In this document: one piece after another, positions 51,271 through 60,556 of the stretch
Layout: each line of letters opens with the position of its first letter
How positions within the stretch are numbered: position 1 is the first letter of the stretch
Assembly: GCF_013415885.1 (NCBI RefSeq)
Contig: NZ_CP058910.1
Location: forward strand, 1,488,001 to 1,552,000
Length of the DNA stretch: 64,000 bases
Source: Halosimplex rubrum
GTDB taxonomy: Archaea; Halobacteriota; Halobacteria; Halobacteriales; Haloarculaceae
Reading direction: 5' to 3'
The notes under the pieces: generated by a model
What the model was told of the DNA's origin: nothing
Databases searched by the model: none
What the model saw: the letters and a program-made list of their open reading frames with translations, nothing else
Translations under genes and position numbers: made by a program

Positions 51271-51475
51271 GTTCCCGGGCCGCCCGGATGACCGCTCTGG
51301 ACGGTCGACCGCACGGGACACCGATCGCCCGTTCGCGATCGCCGGAGCCCGGACTCGATGAGCGGAATCGTCGTTTCCCAGGCCCGAACGGCCGAACGAG
51401 CTGGCCGAAAATATTGTGAAGAAATTTTTCCACCAGAAATTATTTCAAGGGGTGGCGCACAGTAGGGCACGGATC

Positions 51476-53644
51476 ATGGTAGTTAATCACGAGGGTAACG
51501 AGGCGGACGGCGAGTCGACGGACGGGGTCTCGCGTCGTCGGTACGCGCAGGTGATCGCGGGGCTGGGCGCGGCGGGGCTGGCCGGCTGTCCGAGCGAGGG
51601 CGGGTCGACGGCGACACCGCTCGGGTCGAGCGACGACACGGTGGAACCGATCGAGCCCGAGAACACGGCGTCCGACGGGTCGGAGAACACGGCGGCACCG
51701 ACGGCGACCGACCGCGAGCCGGTCGTCGACACGATCGCCTTCGCCCACGCGAACTCGCCGGACGTGTTCGACTGGAACCCGTGGACGCCCCAGGACAACA
51801 CCGCCGGCGACCTGTGGATGTCGGACCTCCACGGGCTCCGAAACGTCCACACGACGAACCTGTCCTACAGCGGGACGACGATCCCCACGCCGCACAAGCC
51901 CGACCACGAGGAGATCGAGGTCATGACGTGGATCGCGAGTACCGATGTCGAGCCCCCCTACGACTGGTACGACCACCACGACGACCGCTCGGCCTATTGG
52001 AACGGTGACGCCCACGACGCGGTCGCCCGCGAGAAACACAACCACGTCGAGTTCTTCCAGGCCGGGAACAAGTTCACCGAGGGCGCGACGTTCAACCAGC
52101 AGGCGGAGGACCAGTGGACGCTCCACCAGTGGACCGACAAGGGGTCGGTCCCGGCCCAGGAGCCGGACCCGACGGCGAGCAACATTCTGGAGACGTACGC
52201 GGGGCCGGTCGACGGCGACCCGCCGCTGCACCCGTCGTTCACGGAGCCGTACCTGGAGCAGTACCGCGACGCGGGGTCGCGCGACCGGGCGACGGCGGTG
52301 ACCGACGAGGTCAAGAGCGACCGCGTCTCGCTCGACCGCATCGCGCTGGCGGGCGGGACCGACGAGTATCTCGCAGGCACGGGGCCCTACCGGCTGGAGT
52401 CGATGGACGACGTGGGCTCCGAGCGGATGATCCTCCGGCTCGACCCGGAGCACCCCAACGCCGGGCACACCAACGTCGAGAACCTCGCGATCTACTGGGC
52501 GGAGGGCGACCGCGCCCAGACGCTGAAGACCGAGGGCGTACTGGACGTGAACGTCGGGGACGTCTCGCCCGGCGCGTCGCTGAACCGCGAGGTGCTGCCC
52601 GACTACATGCAGGAGTTCACGCGGTGGCTGCGCGCCACGGGCGGGGACATGTGGAAGTTCAACTGGAACAACCCGCACCTCCAGAACCTGTGGGTCCGCC
52701 GGGCCTTAGTCGAGGCCGTCGACTGGAACGCCGTCTCCGCCAACGGCTGGGGTCAGGGCGGCGCCCAGCCGCTCGCCCACGACACGTTCCTGCTGGACGC
52801 CCAGTCGGAGGCGGTCTTCTCCGAGGAGTTCCTCGACGGCCTGCACGCCTACTCGCGGGGGTCGAACACGGAGGCGGCCACCGAGTACATGAACCGCGCG
52901 GGGTACACGAGGCAGGGCGGCCAGTGGGTCGACCCGACGGGTAACGCCGCCGAGATCGACCTGTTCGCCACGTCGACGATCCCCGAACACGTCCAGGCGG
53001 CCCAGACGATCCGGGCGAACCTGGCCAACTGGGGCTTCGGCGTGAACCTCTCGACGCAGGGGTGGTCGACGTGGTCGAACAACTTAGACCCCAACGGCGG
53101 GCTGAACTACGAGACCTCGCTGTACTGGCACGGCGACCCGTACGTCTTCCAGTACTACCACGACGTGGGCGCCTGGTGGGACGAGACGCTCGTCGCCGGC
53201 AGTCCCACCTCGTCGGACCCGATCGAGGCCAAGCCCGAGGACACCGTCGACACCCAGGGCAAACCGATCGTCCAGCAGGTGCCCGACGAACCCGGTGCCT
53301 TCGAGGCGCCCGACGAGGCCGGCAAGGCCCCCGATCTGGACGACGCCACCGAGGTCAACCTCGTCGAGACCGTCAACGCGATCCGCCAGCCGGGCAACAG
53401 CGAGGCCGAGCGCCAGCAGCTCTACCGCACCTGCGCGAAGTACTACAACTTCTACGTCCCGCACTTCCCGTTCCACCAGTACATGCAGGGGTCGTTCGGC
53501 AACGTCCGCGACTTCGACTGGCCCGGTTCTTCGGCGCGGGCGTTCGACTACGAGCACTCGTTCGGTATCGAGAACGTGCTCGTGCTCGGCGGGATCGCAC
53601 AGGCCAGCTACGACACCGAGTTCGAACCGCCGGAGGAGGGATGA
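51476..53644 (+). CDS. Tat-lipoprotein, extracellular solute-binding protein family 5
   Basis: A 722-residue lipoprotein. The signal has VSRRRYAQVIAG and the lipobox LAGC, followed by a Thr/Glu/Ser linker. The mature part has the family 5 (DppA/OppA) features: GTGPYRLESMDDVG in the middle, ALVEAVDWNAV, and a C-terminal half with Tyr/Trp-rich binding segments. It would bind a peptide or, as in some archaeal CbtA-type relatives, cello-oligosaccharides. No permease or ATPase genes lie nearby. The ATG at 51476 gives a normal signal; an in-frame start at 51416 would put 20 extra residues before it. Confidence 0.85.
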   Translation: MVVNHEGNEADGESTDGVSRRRYAQVIAGLGAAGLAGCPSEGGSTATPLGSSDDTVEPIEPENTASDGSENTAAPTATDREPVVDTIAFAHANSPDVFDWNPWTPQDNTAGDLWMSDLHGLRNVHTTNLSYSGTTIPTPHKPDHEEIEVMTWIASTDVEPPYDWYDHHDDRSAYWNGDAHDAVAREKHNHVEFFQAGNKFTEGATFNQQAEDQWTLHQWTDKGSVPAQEPDPTASNILETYAGPVDGDPPLHPSFTEPYLEQYRDAGSRDRATAVTDEVKSDRVSLDRIALAGGTDEYLAGTGPYRLESMDDVGSERMILRLDPEHPNAGHTNVENLAIYWAEGDRAQTLKTEGVLDVNVGDVSPGASLNREVLPDYMQEFTRWLRATGGDMWKFNWNNPHLQNLWVRRALVEAVDWNAVSANGWGQGGAQPLAHDTFLLDAQSEAVFSEEFLDGLHAYSRGSNTEAATEYMNRAGYTRQGGQWVDPTGNAAEIDLFATSTIPEHVQAAQTIRANLANWGFGVNLSTQGWSTWSNNLDPNGGLNYETSLYWHGDPYVFQYYHDVGAWWDETLVAGSPTSSDPIEAKPEDTVDTQGKPIVQQVPDEPGAFEAPDEAGKAPDLDDATEVNLVETVNAIRQPGNSEAERQQLYRTCAKYYNFYVPHFPFHQYMQGSFGNVRDFDWPGSSARAFDYEHSFGIENVLVLGGIAQASYDTEFEPPEEG

Positions 53645-53819
53645 CCATGTAACGGCGCCCTCGTCGCCGGGCCCGGCGTCCGGCCGGGCGACCGGTACGA
53701 CACTCCTTGTCACGAGGTTTCCGGCGACCGCGCCGCGCCGTCGCTCCCACCCTCGCGGTCGCCGGGGCGGCTCCCGCCGAACAACACACGGATTACTCGC
53801 GAGCGAGATATCGACACAA

Positions 53820-54869
53820 ATGGACTCCGACGACGCGGCGCTGCGCGAACAGTTGCGGGTGTTCGGGCTCTCGGACAACGAGATCAACACGTACTTCGCG
53901 CTGCTGGAACTGGGCGAGGCGACGACCAGCGCCGTCGCCGACGAGGCGGGCGTCACCCAGCGGTCGGTGTACAACATCGTCGAGCGCCTCGAAGCGCGGG
54001 GGCTCGTGCGGGTCAACGACCACGCCTCGCCGACGACGATCCGCGCGCTCCCGCCGCGGGAGGCGATGGCCGACATCTCCGAGCGCATCGACGCGATGAC
54101 GCCCGAACTCGAGGAGCGCTTCACCGAGACCCGGCCCCGCACCTCGGAGATCGAGATGGCGAAATCCCGGCGGAAGGCGCTCAAGAACCTGCGCGAGGAC
54201 ATCGAGAGCGCCGAGTCGGAGGTGCTGGTCTCGGTGCCGGCGGACGTGGTCCCCGAGATCGGCGAGGCGTTGCGCGCGGCCCGCGAGCGCGGGGCGCTCG
54301 TCCTCCTGTTGGTCGGCGAGGTCGCGGACGTCGGCGGGGCGGCCGACCGCTACGCGGACCTGGCGACGGCCGTCCGCTGCTGGGGCGGCGAGATGGCGTT
54401 CGCCTACGCCGCCGACGACGAGCGGGCGATGATCGGCAGCCCCGAGGTGTTCGACGGCGCCTACTTCGAGGAGGGGGTCGTCTGGGTGTCCGAGTGGGGA
54501 CTGACCGGCGCCGTCATCGCCACGTTCCTCGGCGCCTACTGGCCGTTCCCGCGGGAGGTCCACGTGGCCGACCCGGTCGAGCTGCCGGCGACGTTCGAGT
54601 GGTTCCGCCGCGCGACGTTCGCCGCCGCTCGCCACCGCGAGGCGGGCGCGGAGTTGCGCGCAGCAATCGAGACGGAGTCCGGCGAGCGGATCGAGGGCCG
54701 CGTCCGCGAGGTGCGCCAGGCGCTGGTCGACCCGGTCACCAACGAGTTCACCCTGGAGAACAGCCTCGTCGTCGACACCGGCGAGCGGAGCGTCAGCGTC
54801 GGCGCGCCGGGCGGCTACCTCGAAGACTACCGCGGCACGTCCGTCCGACTCCGGCCGGTCGAGGACTGA
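53820..54869 (+). CDS. TrmB-family transcription regulator
   Basis: A 349-residue protein. The N-terminal winged helix contains LSDNEINTYFALLELGEATTSAVADEAGVTQRSVYNIVERLE (about residues 17-58). A helical linker, a sensor domain with phospholipase D-like strands (SEVLVSVPADVVPEI) and a C-terminal beta domain follow. It lies 175 bases after the solute-binding protein on the same strand and probably controls it, by sensing the imported sugar (inference). Confidence 0.86.
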   Translation: MDSDDAALREQLRVFGLSDNEINTYFALLELGEATTSAVADEAGVTQRSVYNIVERLEARGLVRVNDHASPTTIRALPPREAMADISERIDAMTPELEERFTETRPRTSEIEMAKSRRKALKNLREDIESAESEVLVSVPADVVPEIGEALRAARERGALVLLLVGEVADVGGAADRYADLATAVRCWGGEMAFAYAADDERAMIGSPEVFDGAYFEEGVVWVSEWGLTGAVIATFLGAYWPFPREVHVADPVELPATFEWFRRATFAAARHREAGAELRAAIETESGERIEGRVREVRQALVDPVTNEFTLENSLVVDTGERSVSVGAPGGYLEDYRGTSVRLRPVED

Positions 54870-54902
54870 GCGCGCGGGACGACGCGGTTCGCGGTCGCCG
54901 AA

Positions 54903-55286
54903 TCACTCGCCGGCGACGGCCTCGACGGCCGCCATCGCGTCTTTCTCGTCGGCGTCCGCGCCGAGCCACTCGTCGGCCCACCCCTCGATGGCGTCGAAGA
55001 CGGGACAGAGCGATTCGCCCTTCGCGGTCAGCGAGTAGAACGTCGCGACGGGGGCGTCCTCCTCGAGCCGGCGGTCGACCAGGTCCAGCTCCTGCAGGTC
55101 GTCGAGCACGCGCGAGAGCGTGCGCGAGCTCGCGCCGGTCGAGCGTTTGAGCTCGTTGAACCGCTGCTCGCCGTCCTGGAGGTCGTACAGCACCACCAGC
55201 CGCCACTGCGATCCGATCTGTTCGAGGGAGTCGACTACTGGACAGGCCTCGGGGTTCGCCGCTTCGGAGTTCGCGTCGGTCGCCAT
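54903..55286 (-). CDS. HxlR-family winged-helix regulator
   Basis: A 127-residue protein. The HxlR signature is clear: ACPVVDSLEQIGSQWRLVVLYDLQDGEQRFNELKRSTGASSRTLSRVLDDLQELDLVDRR, with the leading cysteine (Cys near residue 14) that in some members senses electrophiles or oxidants. It is divergent from a DoxX gene, the usual HxlR target arrangement. A perfect GTTCGT-TC-ACGAAC dyad 35 bases upstream is a candidate binding site. I chose ATG 55286 over 55313 because it is closer to the conserved region. Confidence 0.9.
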   Translation of the reverse strand: MATDANSEAANPEACPVVDSLEQIGSQWRLVVLYDLQDGEQRFNELKRSTGASSRTLSRVLDDLQELDLVDRRLEEDAPVATFYSLTAKGESLCPVFDAIEGWADEWLGADADEKDAMAAVEAVAGE

Positions 55287-55320
55287 GTGCTTCCCCGTAC
55301 TCCGCCCACCCACTTAGGTA

Positions 55321-55334
55321 GTTCGTTCACGAAC
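55321..55334. promoter_or_regulatory. Perfect dyad, candidate HxlR operator
   Basis: GTTCGT-TC-ACGAAC, two 6-bp half-sites, lies upstream of hxlR and about 110-120 bases before the divergent DoxX unit's TATA box. Confidence 0.5.
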
Positions 55335-55475
55335 CCGGTATCACCGAGACACCTGGATCCGGATGCCGTCACGGATCGCTCGGGTCGACTCCGCTATCGC
55401 CCGGTAACACGGCCGTCCCCCGGTGACACCAATGTCAGATAACGCATATTTGTATGGGGACTGTACGTGCTCTCG

Positions 55476-55550
55476 ATGTCAGAGGCACGCGTTCACGACG
55501 ACGGCACGGACGACGAACACGCCGCGGTCAGACTCGGGGTGATGGCCTGA
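55476..55550 (+). CDS. Possible 24-residue leader peptide of the DoxX gene
   Basis: ATG 55476 lies about 28 bases after the TATA-like CATATTTG (55445-55452), as for a leaderless message. The frame (MSEARVHDDGTDDEH...) ends with TGA at 55548-55550 in a TGATG overlap with the DoxX start. Either this small peptide is made and couples translation, or the DoxX gene is reached by reinitiation. Confidence 0.4.
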   Translation: MSEARVHDDGTDDEHAAVRLGVMA

Positions 55551-55969
55551 TGGTCGCCGAGTCGGCGGCGGGCGAGGTGATATTCCTGGTCGCTCGCCTG
55601 CTGTTCGGCGGCGTCCTCGCGTTCATGGGGATCAACCACTTCTCGGGCGTCGAGGGGCTGGCCGGGTATGCCGAAATGAAGGGGATCCCCGCGCCGACGT
55701 TCTCGGTGATCGCCTCGGGCGTGGTGCTCGTCCTCGGCGGAGTCGGGGTCGCGCTCGGCGCCGCGCCGGTGCTTTCGGCCGGCGCGCTGGCGACGTTCCT
55801 GCTGGTCTCGGCGGTGACGATGCACGACTTCTGGGCGGTCCCCGACGACCAGACCCAGGACGAGATGACCGGCTTCCTGAAGAACGTCGCGCTGGCGGGC
55901 GGTGCGCTCGGGTTCCTCGCGCTCGGCGGGCAGGCGTGGCCCTACGCGGTCGGCGTCGGGCTCTTCTAA
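55550..55969 (+). CDS. DoxX-family membrane protein
   Basis: A 139-residue protein with four predicted helices and the DoxX pattern FLVARLLFGGVLAFMGINHFSGVEGLAGYAEMKGIPAP, then MHDFWAVPDDQTQDEMTGFLKNVALAGG. The family is tied to quinone-dependent redox functions, mostly by inference. Divergent HxlR suggests control by oxidative or electrophile stress. The start at ATG 55550 follows the first helix rule; longer frames upstream give no membrane sequence. Confidence 0.87.
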   Translation: MVAESAAGEVIFLVARLLFGGVLAFMGINHFSGVEGLAGYAEMKGIPAPTFSVIASGVVLVLGGVGVALGAAPVLSAGALATFLLVSAVTMHDFWAVPDDQTQDEMTGFLKNVALAGGALGFLALGGQAWPYAVGVGLF

Positions 55970-56035
55970 AACGGATCGCCGGCGGTGTCGGTTCGACGGT
56001 GTGGTCGGTCGTTTAGGCACTCCTCGACACTTCCT

Positions 56036-57727
56036 TCACCGATCCACGTCGCCCATGATGGGGTCGAGGCTGCCGATGGTGGCGATGAGGTCGGCGACGA
56101 ACTCGCCGCGGGCGGCCGCCTCCAGTGCGGAGAGGTTCGAGAAAGAGGGGCCGCGGATCTTGAAGCGAGCGGGCTCGTCCGTGCCGTCCGCGCGGATGTA
56201 GATGCCGAGTTCGCCTTTCGCGGACTCGACGGCCCGGTAGATCTCCGTGTCGGGGTCGGGCCGCAGCGTCCGGGGAACGTTGGCCTGGACGGTGCGGTCG
56301 GCCTCGGGCCACTCCTCCAGCAGGTCGACGCACTGCTCGACGATCCGGGCGGACTGTTCTATCTCGCGCAGGCGCACGAGCACGCGCGCGTAGTTGTCGC
56401 CGCCCTCGGCGGTGACCACGTCCCAGTCCAGTTCGGGGTAGTAGCCGTAGGGGTCGTCGCGCCGGAGGTCGTAGTCGACGCCCGAGCCGCGGGCGACCGG
56501 GCCGGTACAGCCGTTTTCCTTCGCGGTCTCGGCGGATAACTCGCCGGTGTCGACGGTCCGAAGCTGGAAGACCTCGTTGCTGGTCAACAGATCGTGGTAC
56601 TCGGCGAGCCGTTCGGGCAGGTCGTCGACGAACTCGCGGATCTCGGCGAAGAACTCGTCGCGGGGGTCGGGCAGGTCCCAGGCCACCCCACCCAGTCGGA
56701 AGTAGTTGAACATCAGCCGCTGGCCGGTCAGGTCCTCCAGGACCGACTGGATGCGCTCGCGCTCTTTGATCGCGTACATGAACGAGGCGGTGAACTCGCC
56801 GATCACGTCCAGCGCGTAGGTGCCCACCGCGAGGAAGTGCCCGAGCAGTCGCGACAGTTCGGCGCTCATCGTCCGGATGACCTGGGCGTACTCCGGCACG
56901 TCGATGTCGGCCAGATCCTCGGCGACGCGGGCGTAGGCCCACTCGTTGCAGAGGCCGGCACCGGTCCAGTCCCACCGGTCGGGGTAGGGCATGATCTGGT
57001 GGCGGTAGGTGCCCTGCTGGCACATCTGCTCCTCGCAGCGGTGGATGTAGCCGATATCCGGAGTCACCTCGGCGACGCGCTCGCCGTCGAGCGTGGCGCC
57101 GACGCGGAGCACGCCGTGGGTCGCCGGGTGGTGCGGCCCGAGGTTGACGTACATCGTGTCGCCGTCGCGGTGGTCGTCGGCCAGCGGGTTCTCGTGCTCG
57201 CGGAAGGGCACGATCTGCGGCTCTTCGCCGCCGAAATCCGGGTCGAGCGGGTGGCCCTGCCAGGTCTCGGGCAGGAGGATCCGCCGCAGGTCGGGATGGT
57301 CGTCGTACTCGATGCCGACGAGGTCGTAGGCCTCCCGCTCGTGCCAGTCGGCGGTCGGGTACACCGGCGCCGCGCTCTCCTGTTCGGGATCGGCGGCGGG
57401 GGTCGGGACGACGACGGAGAGTTCGCGCTGGGGGTCGTCGTAACTGCGGAGGTGATAGATCGACTCGTAGCGGTCGCCGTAGGCCTGGCCGGTGACGCAG
57501 GCGCAGTGGTCGAAGCCCGCCCGGTCGCGCAGCGCCGACAGCACCGCCTGCACGCGGTCGGCCCGGACGACGAGCGCCGGGGCGTTCAGGTGCTGTTCGG
57601 TGTCGGTGACGGCGCCGTCGGGGACGACCGCCAGTGCTTCGTCGAGGGGCGACTCGGCGTCGGCCGGTGCGAGCGACGCGGGGGCCGTCCCCCCGGTCTC
57701 GCCCACCTGTCGCTGCCGTTGGTCCAT
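56036..57727 (-). CDS. nuoCD: NuoCD fusion, respiratory complex I-like subunit
   Basis: A 563-residue protein. The N-terminal NuoC-like domain (about 25-180) has WHEREAYDLVGIEYDDHPDLRRILLPE. The NuoD domain (about 190-563) has NLGPHHPATHGVLRV, DIGYIHRCEEQM, and the C-terminal RFKIRGPSFSNLSAL and DPIMGDVDR. In complex I these subunits form part of the quinone-reduction chamber on the cytoplasmic side. Such fusions are normal in haloarchaea, but they usually sit in an A-B-CD-H-I-J-K-L-M-N cluster; here there is no other nuo gene. I chose ATG 57727 over a GTG at 57769. Confidence 0.93.
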   Translation of the reverse strand: MDQRQRQVGETGGTAPASLAPADAESPLDEALAVVPDGAVTDTEQHLNAPALVVRADRVQAVLSALRDRAGFDHCACVTGQAYGDRYESIYHLRSYDDPQRELSVVVPTPAADPEQESAAPVYPTADWHEREAYDLVGIEYDDHPDLRRILLPETWQGHPLDPDFGGEEPQIVPFREHENPLADDHRDGDTMYVNLGPHHPATHGVLRVGATLDGERVAEVTPDIGYIHRCEEQMCQQGTYRHQIMPYPDRWDWTGAGLCNEWAYARVAEDLADIDVPEYAQVIRTMSAELSRLLGHFLAVGTYALDVIGEFTASFMYAIKERERIQSVLEDLTGQRLMFNYFRLGGVAWDLPDPRDEFFAEIREFVDDLPERLAEYHDLLTSNEVFQLRTVDTGELSAETAKENGCTGPVARGSGVDYDLRRDDPYGYYPELDWDVVTAEGGDNYARVLVRLREIEQSARIVEQCVDLLEEWPEADRTVQANVPRTLRPDPDTEIYRAVESAKGELGIYIRADGTDEPARFKIRGPSFSNLSALEAAARGEFVADLIATIGSLDPIMGDVDR

Positions 57728-57812
57728 ACGCGCCGTTGGCGCGGTCGGACAATCGCCGTTGGGCCTCACGAGTGGGCAGGATTTAAGTCAGCGCGGTGAA
57801 ACCGATCGCGCG

Positions 57813-58478
57813 ATGCGGTACCTGCGCGTCGCGGTCCACCAGGAGCCGGCCGTGCGACACCCGATGCACCAGTTCGTCGTCGAGCAGGAGGGGTACACTG
57901 TCTCGCGGCTGCTCCAGTACAACACGTCGCTGGCGGAGGAACCGGCCTTCCTGTTCCACGTCGACGGTGACCCCGCCCCCTACGAGCCGGTCCTCGACGA
58001 GGTCGAGAGCGTGTCGACCTACGAGATATCCCGGTGTCCCGACGACACGTTCTACCTCTACGTCCGCGAGACGATCCCCGAACACAGTCAGGACTTCGTC
58101 GGGGCGTTCACCCAGCCTGGGCTGGTCGGGCTGATGCCGGTCGAGTACCGGGCCGACGGGACCGTCCGGCTGACCGCCGTCGGACCGGCCGAGATGCTCC
58201 AGACGGCCGTCGACGAGACGCCCGACGGGATGGACGCCGAAGTGCTGGAGATCGGGGAGTACGACGCCCGGCGGCTGGACGCCGGCAGCGACCTGACCGA
58301 CCGGCAGTTCGAGGCCGTCCTCGCGGCCGTCGACTGCGGCTACTACGAGACGCCCAGCGAGGGCAGCGTCGCGGACGTGGGCGAGCGCCTCGACTGTGCC
58401 CCCGGCACCGCCGCCGAACTCTTGCGTCGGGCCGAGCGCTCGGTCATGAAAAACGTCGTCTCCACGGGACCGTTCTGA
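57813..58478 (+). CDS. Bacterio-opsin-activator-type (HTH_10) transcription regulator
   Basis: A 221-residue protein. The C-terminal HTH_10 domain reads LTDRQFEAVLAAVDCGYYETPSEGSVADVGERLDCAPGTAAELLRRAERSVM. The N-terminal part is a variable sensor region with alternating strands (FLFHVDGDPAPYEPVL). TTTAAG at 57782-57787 lies 27-30 bases before the ATG, fitting a leaderless transcript. Divergent from the lone nuoCD gene, it may regulate it (inference). Confidence 0.88.
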   Translation: MRYLRVAVHQEPAVRHPMHQFVVEQEGYTVSRLLQYNTSLAEEPAFLFHVDGDPAPYEPVLDEVESVSTYEISRCPDDTFYLYVRETIPEHSQDFVGAFTQPGLVGLMPVEYRADGTVRLTAVGPAEMLQTAVDETPDGMDAEVLEIGEYDARRLDAGSDLTDRQFEAVLAAVDCGYYETPSEGSVADVGERLDCAPGTAAELLRRAERSVMKNVVSTGPF

Positions 58479-58551
58479 ACCGACCGGGCCGCTCGGAGTC
58501 GTCGGACCTGACGAACGCAACCGATTTCCTGCGACCGTCCCAACCCAGGAT

Positions 58552-59361
58552 ATGAGCCTGGCCGACCGGGAGTGGCGGCTGATCGCCGAGGAGTCCCGTT
58601 CGGGGCCGCTGAACATGGCGCTGGACGAGGTCGCCGCTGAATCGGCCGCCGAAGACGGAACTCGCACGCTGCGCGTCTACCGCTGGGCGCCCAGCACGCT
58701 CTCGCTGGGCTACCACCAGGACCCCGAAACGATCGACTGGGACTACTGCGACCGGGAGGGGGTCACGGTCACCCGCCGGCCCACCGGCGGCGGCGCGATC
58801 TACCACGACGACTTCGGCGACATCTCCTACTCGGTCGTCGCCCCGGCCGAGGAACTCCCCGGCGATCTGCTGGAGTCCTACGAGTTGCTCTGCGAGCCGC
58901 TGCTGGACGCCTTCGAGCGGATGGGCGTCGACGCCCGCTTCGCCGACGAGGAGCGGCCGGCGGTGTACGAACCGGCGTGTTACCTGCGGGCGCTCCACCC
59001 CGCCCACGACGTGGTCGCCGGCGACGGCCGGAAGATCTCGGGCAACGCCCAGTACCGCCGGAAGGACGCGGTCGTCCAGCACGGGTCGATCACGTTCTCG
59101 CGGACGACTGACCGGCATCTGGATTGTTTCGCCGACCCCGACGCTACTGCCGCCGAGTTCGACGAACGGGTGACGAGCGTCCGCGAGCAGACCGGGATGG
59201 GTCGAGCCGAGACTGTCGCGGAGTTGGAAGAAGCGCTCCGCTCGTGGGTCGATGCCCACGAGGGAACGTGGTCGGACGAGGAGTTGTCGCGAGCGCGTGG
59301 GCGGGCCCGCGAGAAGTTCGAGACCGACGAGTGGACGCGCGAGGGCGACGACCCCCTGTGA
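58552..59361 (+). CDS. Lipoate-protein ligase A family protein
   Basis: A 269-residue protein with the LplA/BPL fold signature VTRRPTGGGAIYHDDFGDISYSVV and the lysine-bearing GRKISGNAQYRRKDAVVQHGSI. Family members attach lipoate or a related acyl group to 2-oxoacid dehydrogenase or GcvH proteins. The C-terminal accessory-like helices (EEALRSWVDAHEGTW) follow. The start at ATG 58552 is the first Met and gives a normal length. Confidence 0.9.
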   Translation: MSLADREWRLIAEESRSGPLNMALDEVAAESAAEDGTRTLRVYRWAPSTLSLGYHQDPETIDWDYCDREGVTVTRRPTGGGAIYHDDFGDISYSVVAPAEELPGDLLESYELLCEPLLDAFERMGVDARFADEERPAVYEPACYLRALHPAHDVVAGDGRKISGNAQYRRKDAVVQHGSITFSRTTDRHLDCFADPDATAAEFDERVTSVREQTGMGRAETVAELEEALRSWVDAHEGTWSDEELSRARGRAREKFETDEWTREGDDPL

Positions 59362-59428
59362 GGGCGGTGGGCTGGTGGTGCGGGTCTCGCTACTCCTCGC
59401 GGGCCGCTCCGCTCCCCGCTCGGATGTC

Positions 59429-59455
59429 GGAGACGCTCACTTCGCTCGCGTCTCC
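59429..59455. repeat. Hairpin module with 11-nt loop
   Basis: An 8-bp stem GGAGACGC/GCGTCTCC encloses TCACTTCGCTC. It ends one base before the stop codon of the convergent aminopeptidase gene. Same family as the array at 24.3 kb. Confidence 0.7.
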
Positions 59456-60556
59456 CTACTCCTCGAACCCGTCTTCGAACCTGAATGTGCCGTCGCGCTG
59501 GACGACTTCGCCGTCGACCTCGATGAACGACTCGTCGTTCATGTCGACGATCATGTCCATGTGCATCGCCGAGTCGTTGCCTTCCACGTCGCCGTCGTCG
59601 GGGACGTTCTCCTCGATGGTGCGGCCCAGGGCCATGTGGACGGTGTCGCCCATCTTCTCGTCGAACAGCATGTTGTAGGTGAAGCGGTCGATGTCGCGGT
59701 TCATCCCGATACCTAGCTCGCCCAGTCGTCTCGCACCGGGGTCGGTGTCGAGGACGGCGGCGAGCACCTCCTCGTTTTTCGCCGCCTCGAACTCGACGAC
59801 TTCGCCGTCCTCGAAGACGAGGCGCACGTCCTCGACCTCCCGTCCCTGGGCCATCAGCGGCATGTCGAACAGCACCTCCCCCTCGACGCTGTCGGGGACG
59901 GGCGCGGTGAACACCTCGCCGCCGGGGAGGTTCTTCTCGGCGTAGTCGTTGGCGGGCACCATCCCCTCGACGGACATGGTCACGTCGGTGGTGTCCCCGG
60001 AGACGATCCGGACCTCGCTGGCCCCGTCCAGGATCTCGACCATCTGGGCCTGGAACTCGCGCTGTTCGTCCCAGTCTTTGGTGACGGCGTCGTAGACGAA
60101 GTCGGCGTACGCCTCGGTGGACATCTCGGCGTCCTGGGCGTTGCCCGTGGCGGGGTACTGGGTGCCCACCCAGCGCTTGCTCATGATCTCGTCTTGGATC
60201 GGCTTCATGATCTTCCCGTAGGCGGCGTTCTTCTCGGGCGGCACGTCGCCCCGCTCGTGGGTGTTGCTCGACGCGCGGATCGAGATCGCCACGTCGATCT
60301 CCTCGACCATCGCCCGGAGCGCGGCCGGCGGCTCGTCGTAGTCCTCGGGGTCCATCGCCCGCATGAACGCTCGGCTGGCGCGACTGCTCCCGATGCGCGT
60401 GACGCTGTTGGCGCCGCGCTCGCCGATGCGCCGCTGGAGGGCGACGACCAGGTCCTCCGCCTCGGGCGAGGCCGAGATAAGCACCTCGTCGTCGGCTTCG
60501 ATCCCGACCGAGTGGTCGACGATGACGTCCGCGTGGTCCTCGACTCTGGGGTCCAT
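59456..60556 (-). CDS. M29-family aminopeptidase
   Basis: A 366-residue protein matching the M29 (thermophilic aminopeptidase) family. The metal-binding region of the C-terminal half includes ELGIGMNRDIDRFTYNMLFDEKMGDTVHMALG, with Glu, His and Asp ligands, and NDSAMHMDMIVDMN. The N-terminal half has the usual EVLISASPEAEDLVVALQRRI. It cleaves N-terminal residues from peptides in the cytoplasm using two divalent metals. The ATG at 60556 gives a normal N-terminus. It is a single gene. Confidence 0.92.
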   Translation of the reverse strand: MDPRVEDHADVIVDHSVGIEADDEVLISASPEAEDLVVALQRRIGERGANSVTRIGSSRASRAFMRAMDPEDYDEPPAALRAMVEEIDVAISIRASSNTHERGDVPPEKNAAYGKIMKPIQDEIMSKRWVGTQYPATGNAQDAEMSTEAYADFVYDAVTKDWDEQREFQAQMVEILDGASEVRIVSGDTTDVTMSVEGMVPANDYAEKNLPGGEVFTAPVPDSVEGEVLFDMPLMAQGREVEDVRLVFEDGEVVEFEAAKNEEVLAAVLDTDPGARRLGELGIGMNRDIDRFTYNMLFDEKMGDTVHMALGRTIEENVPDDGDVEGNDSAMHMDMIVDMNDESFIEVDGEVVQRDGTFRFEDGFEE

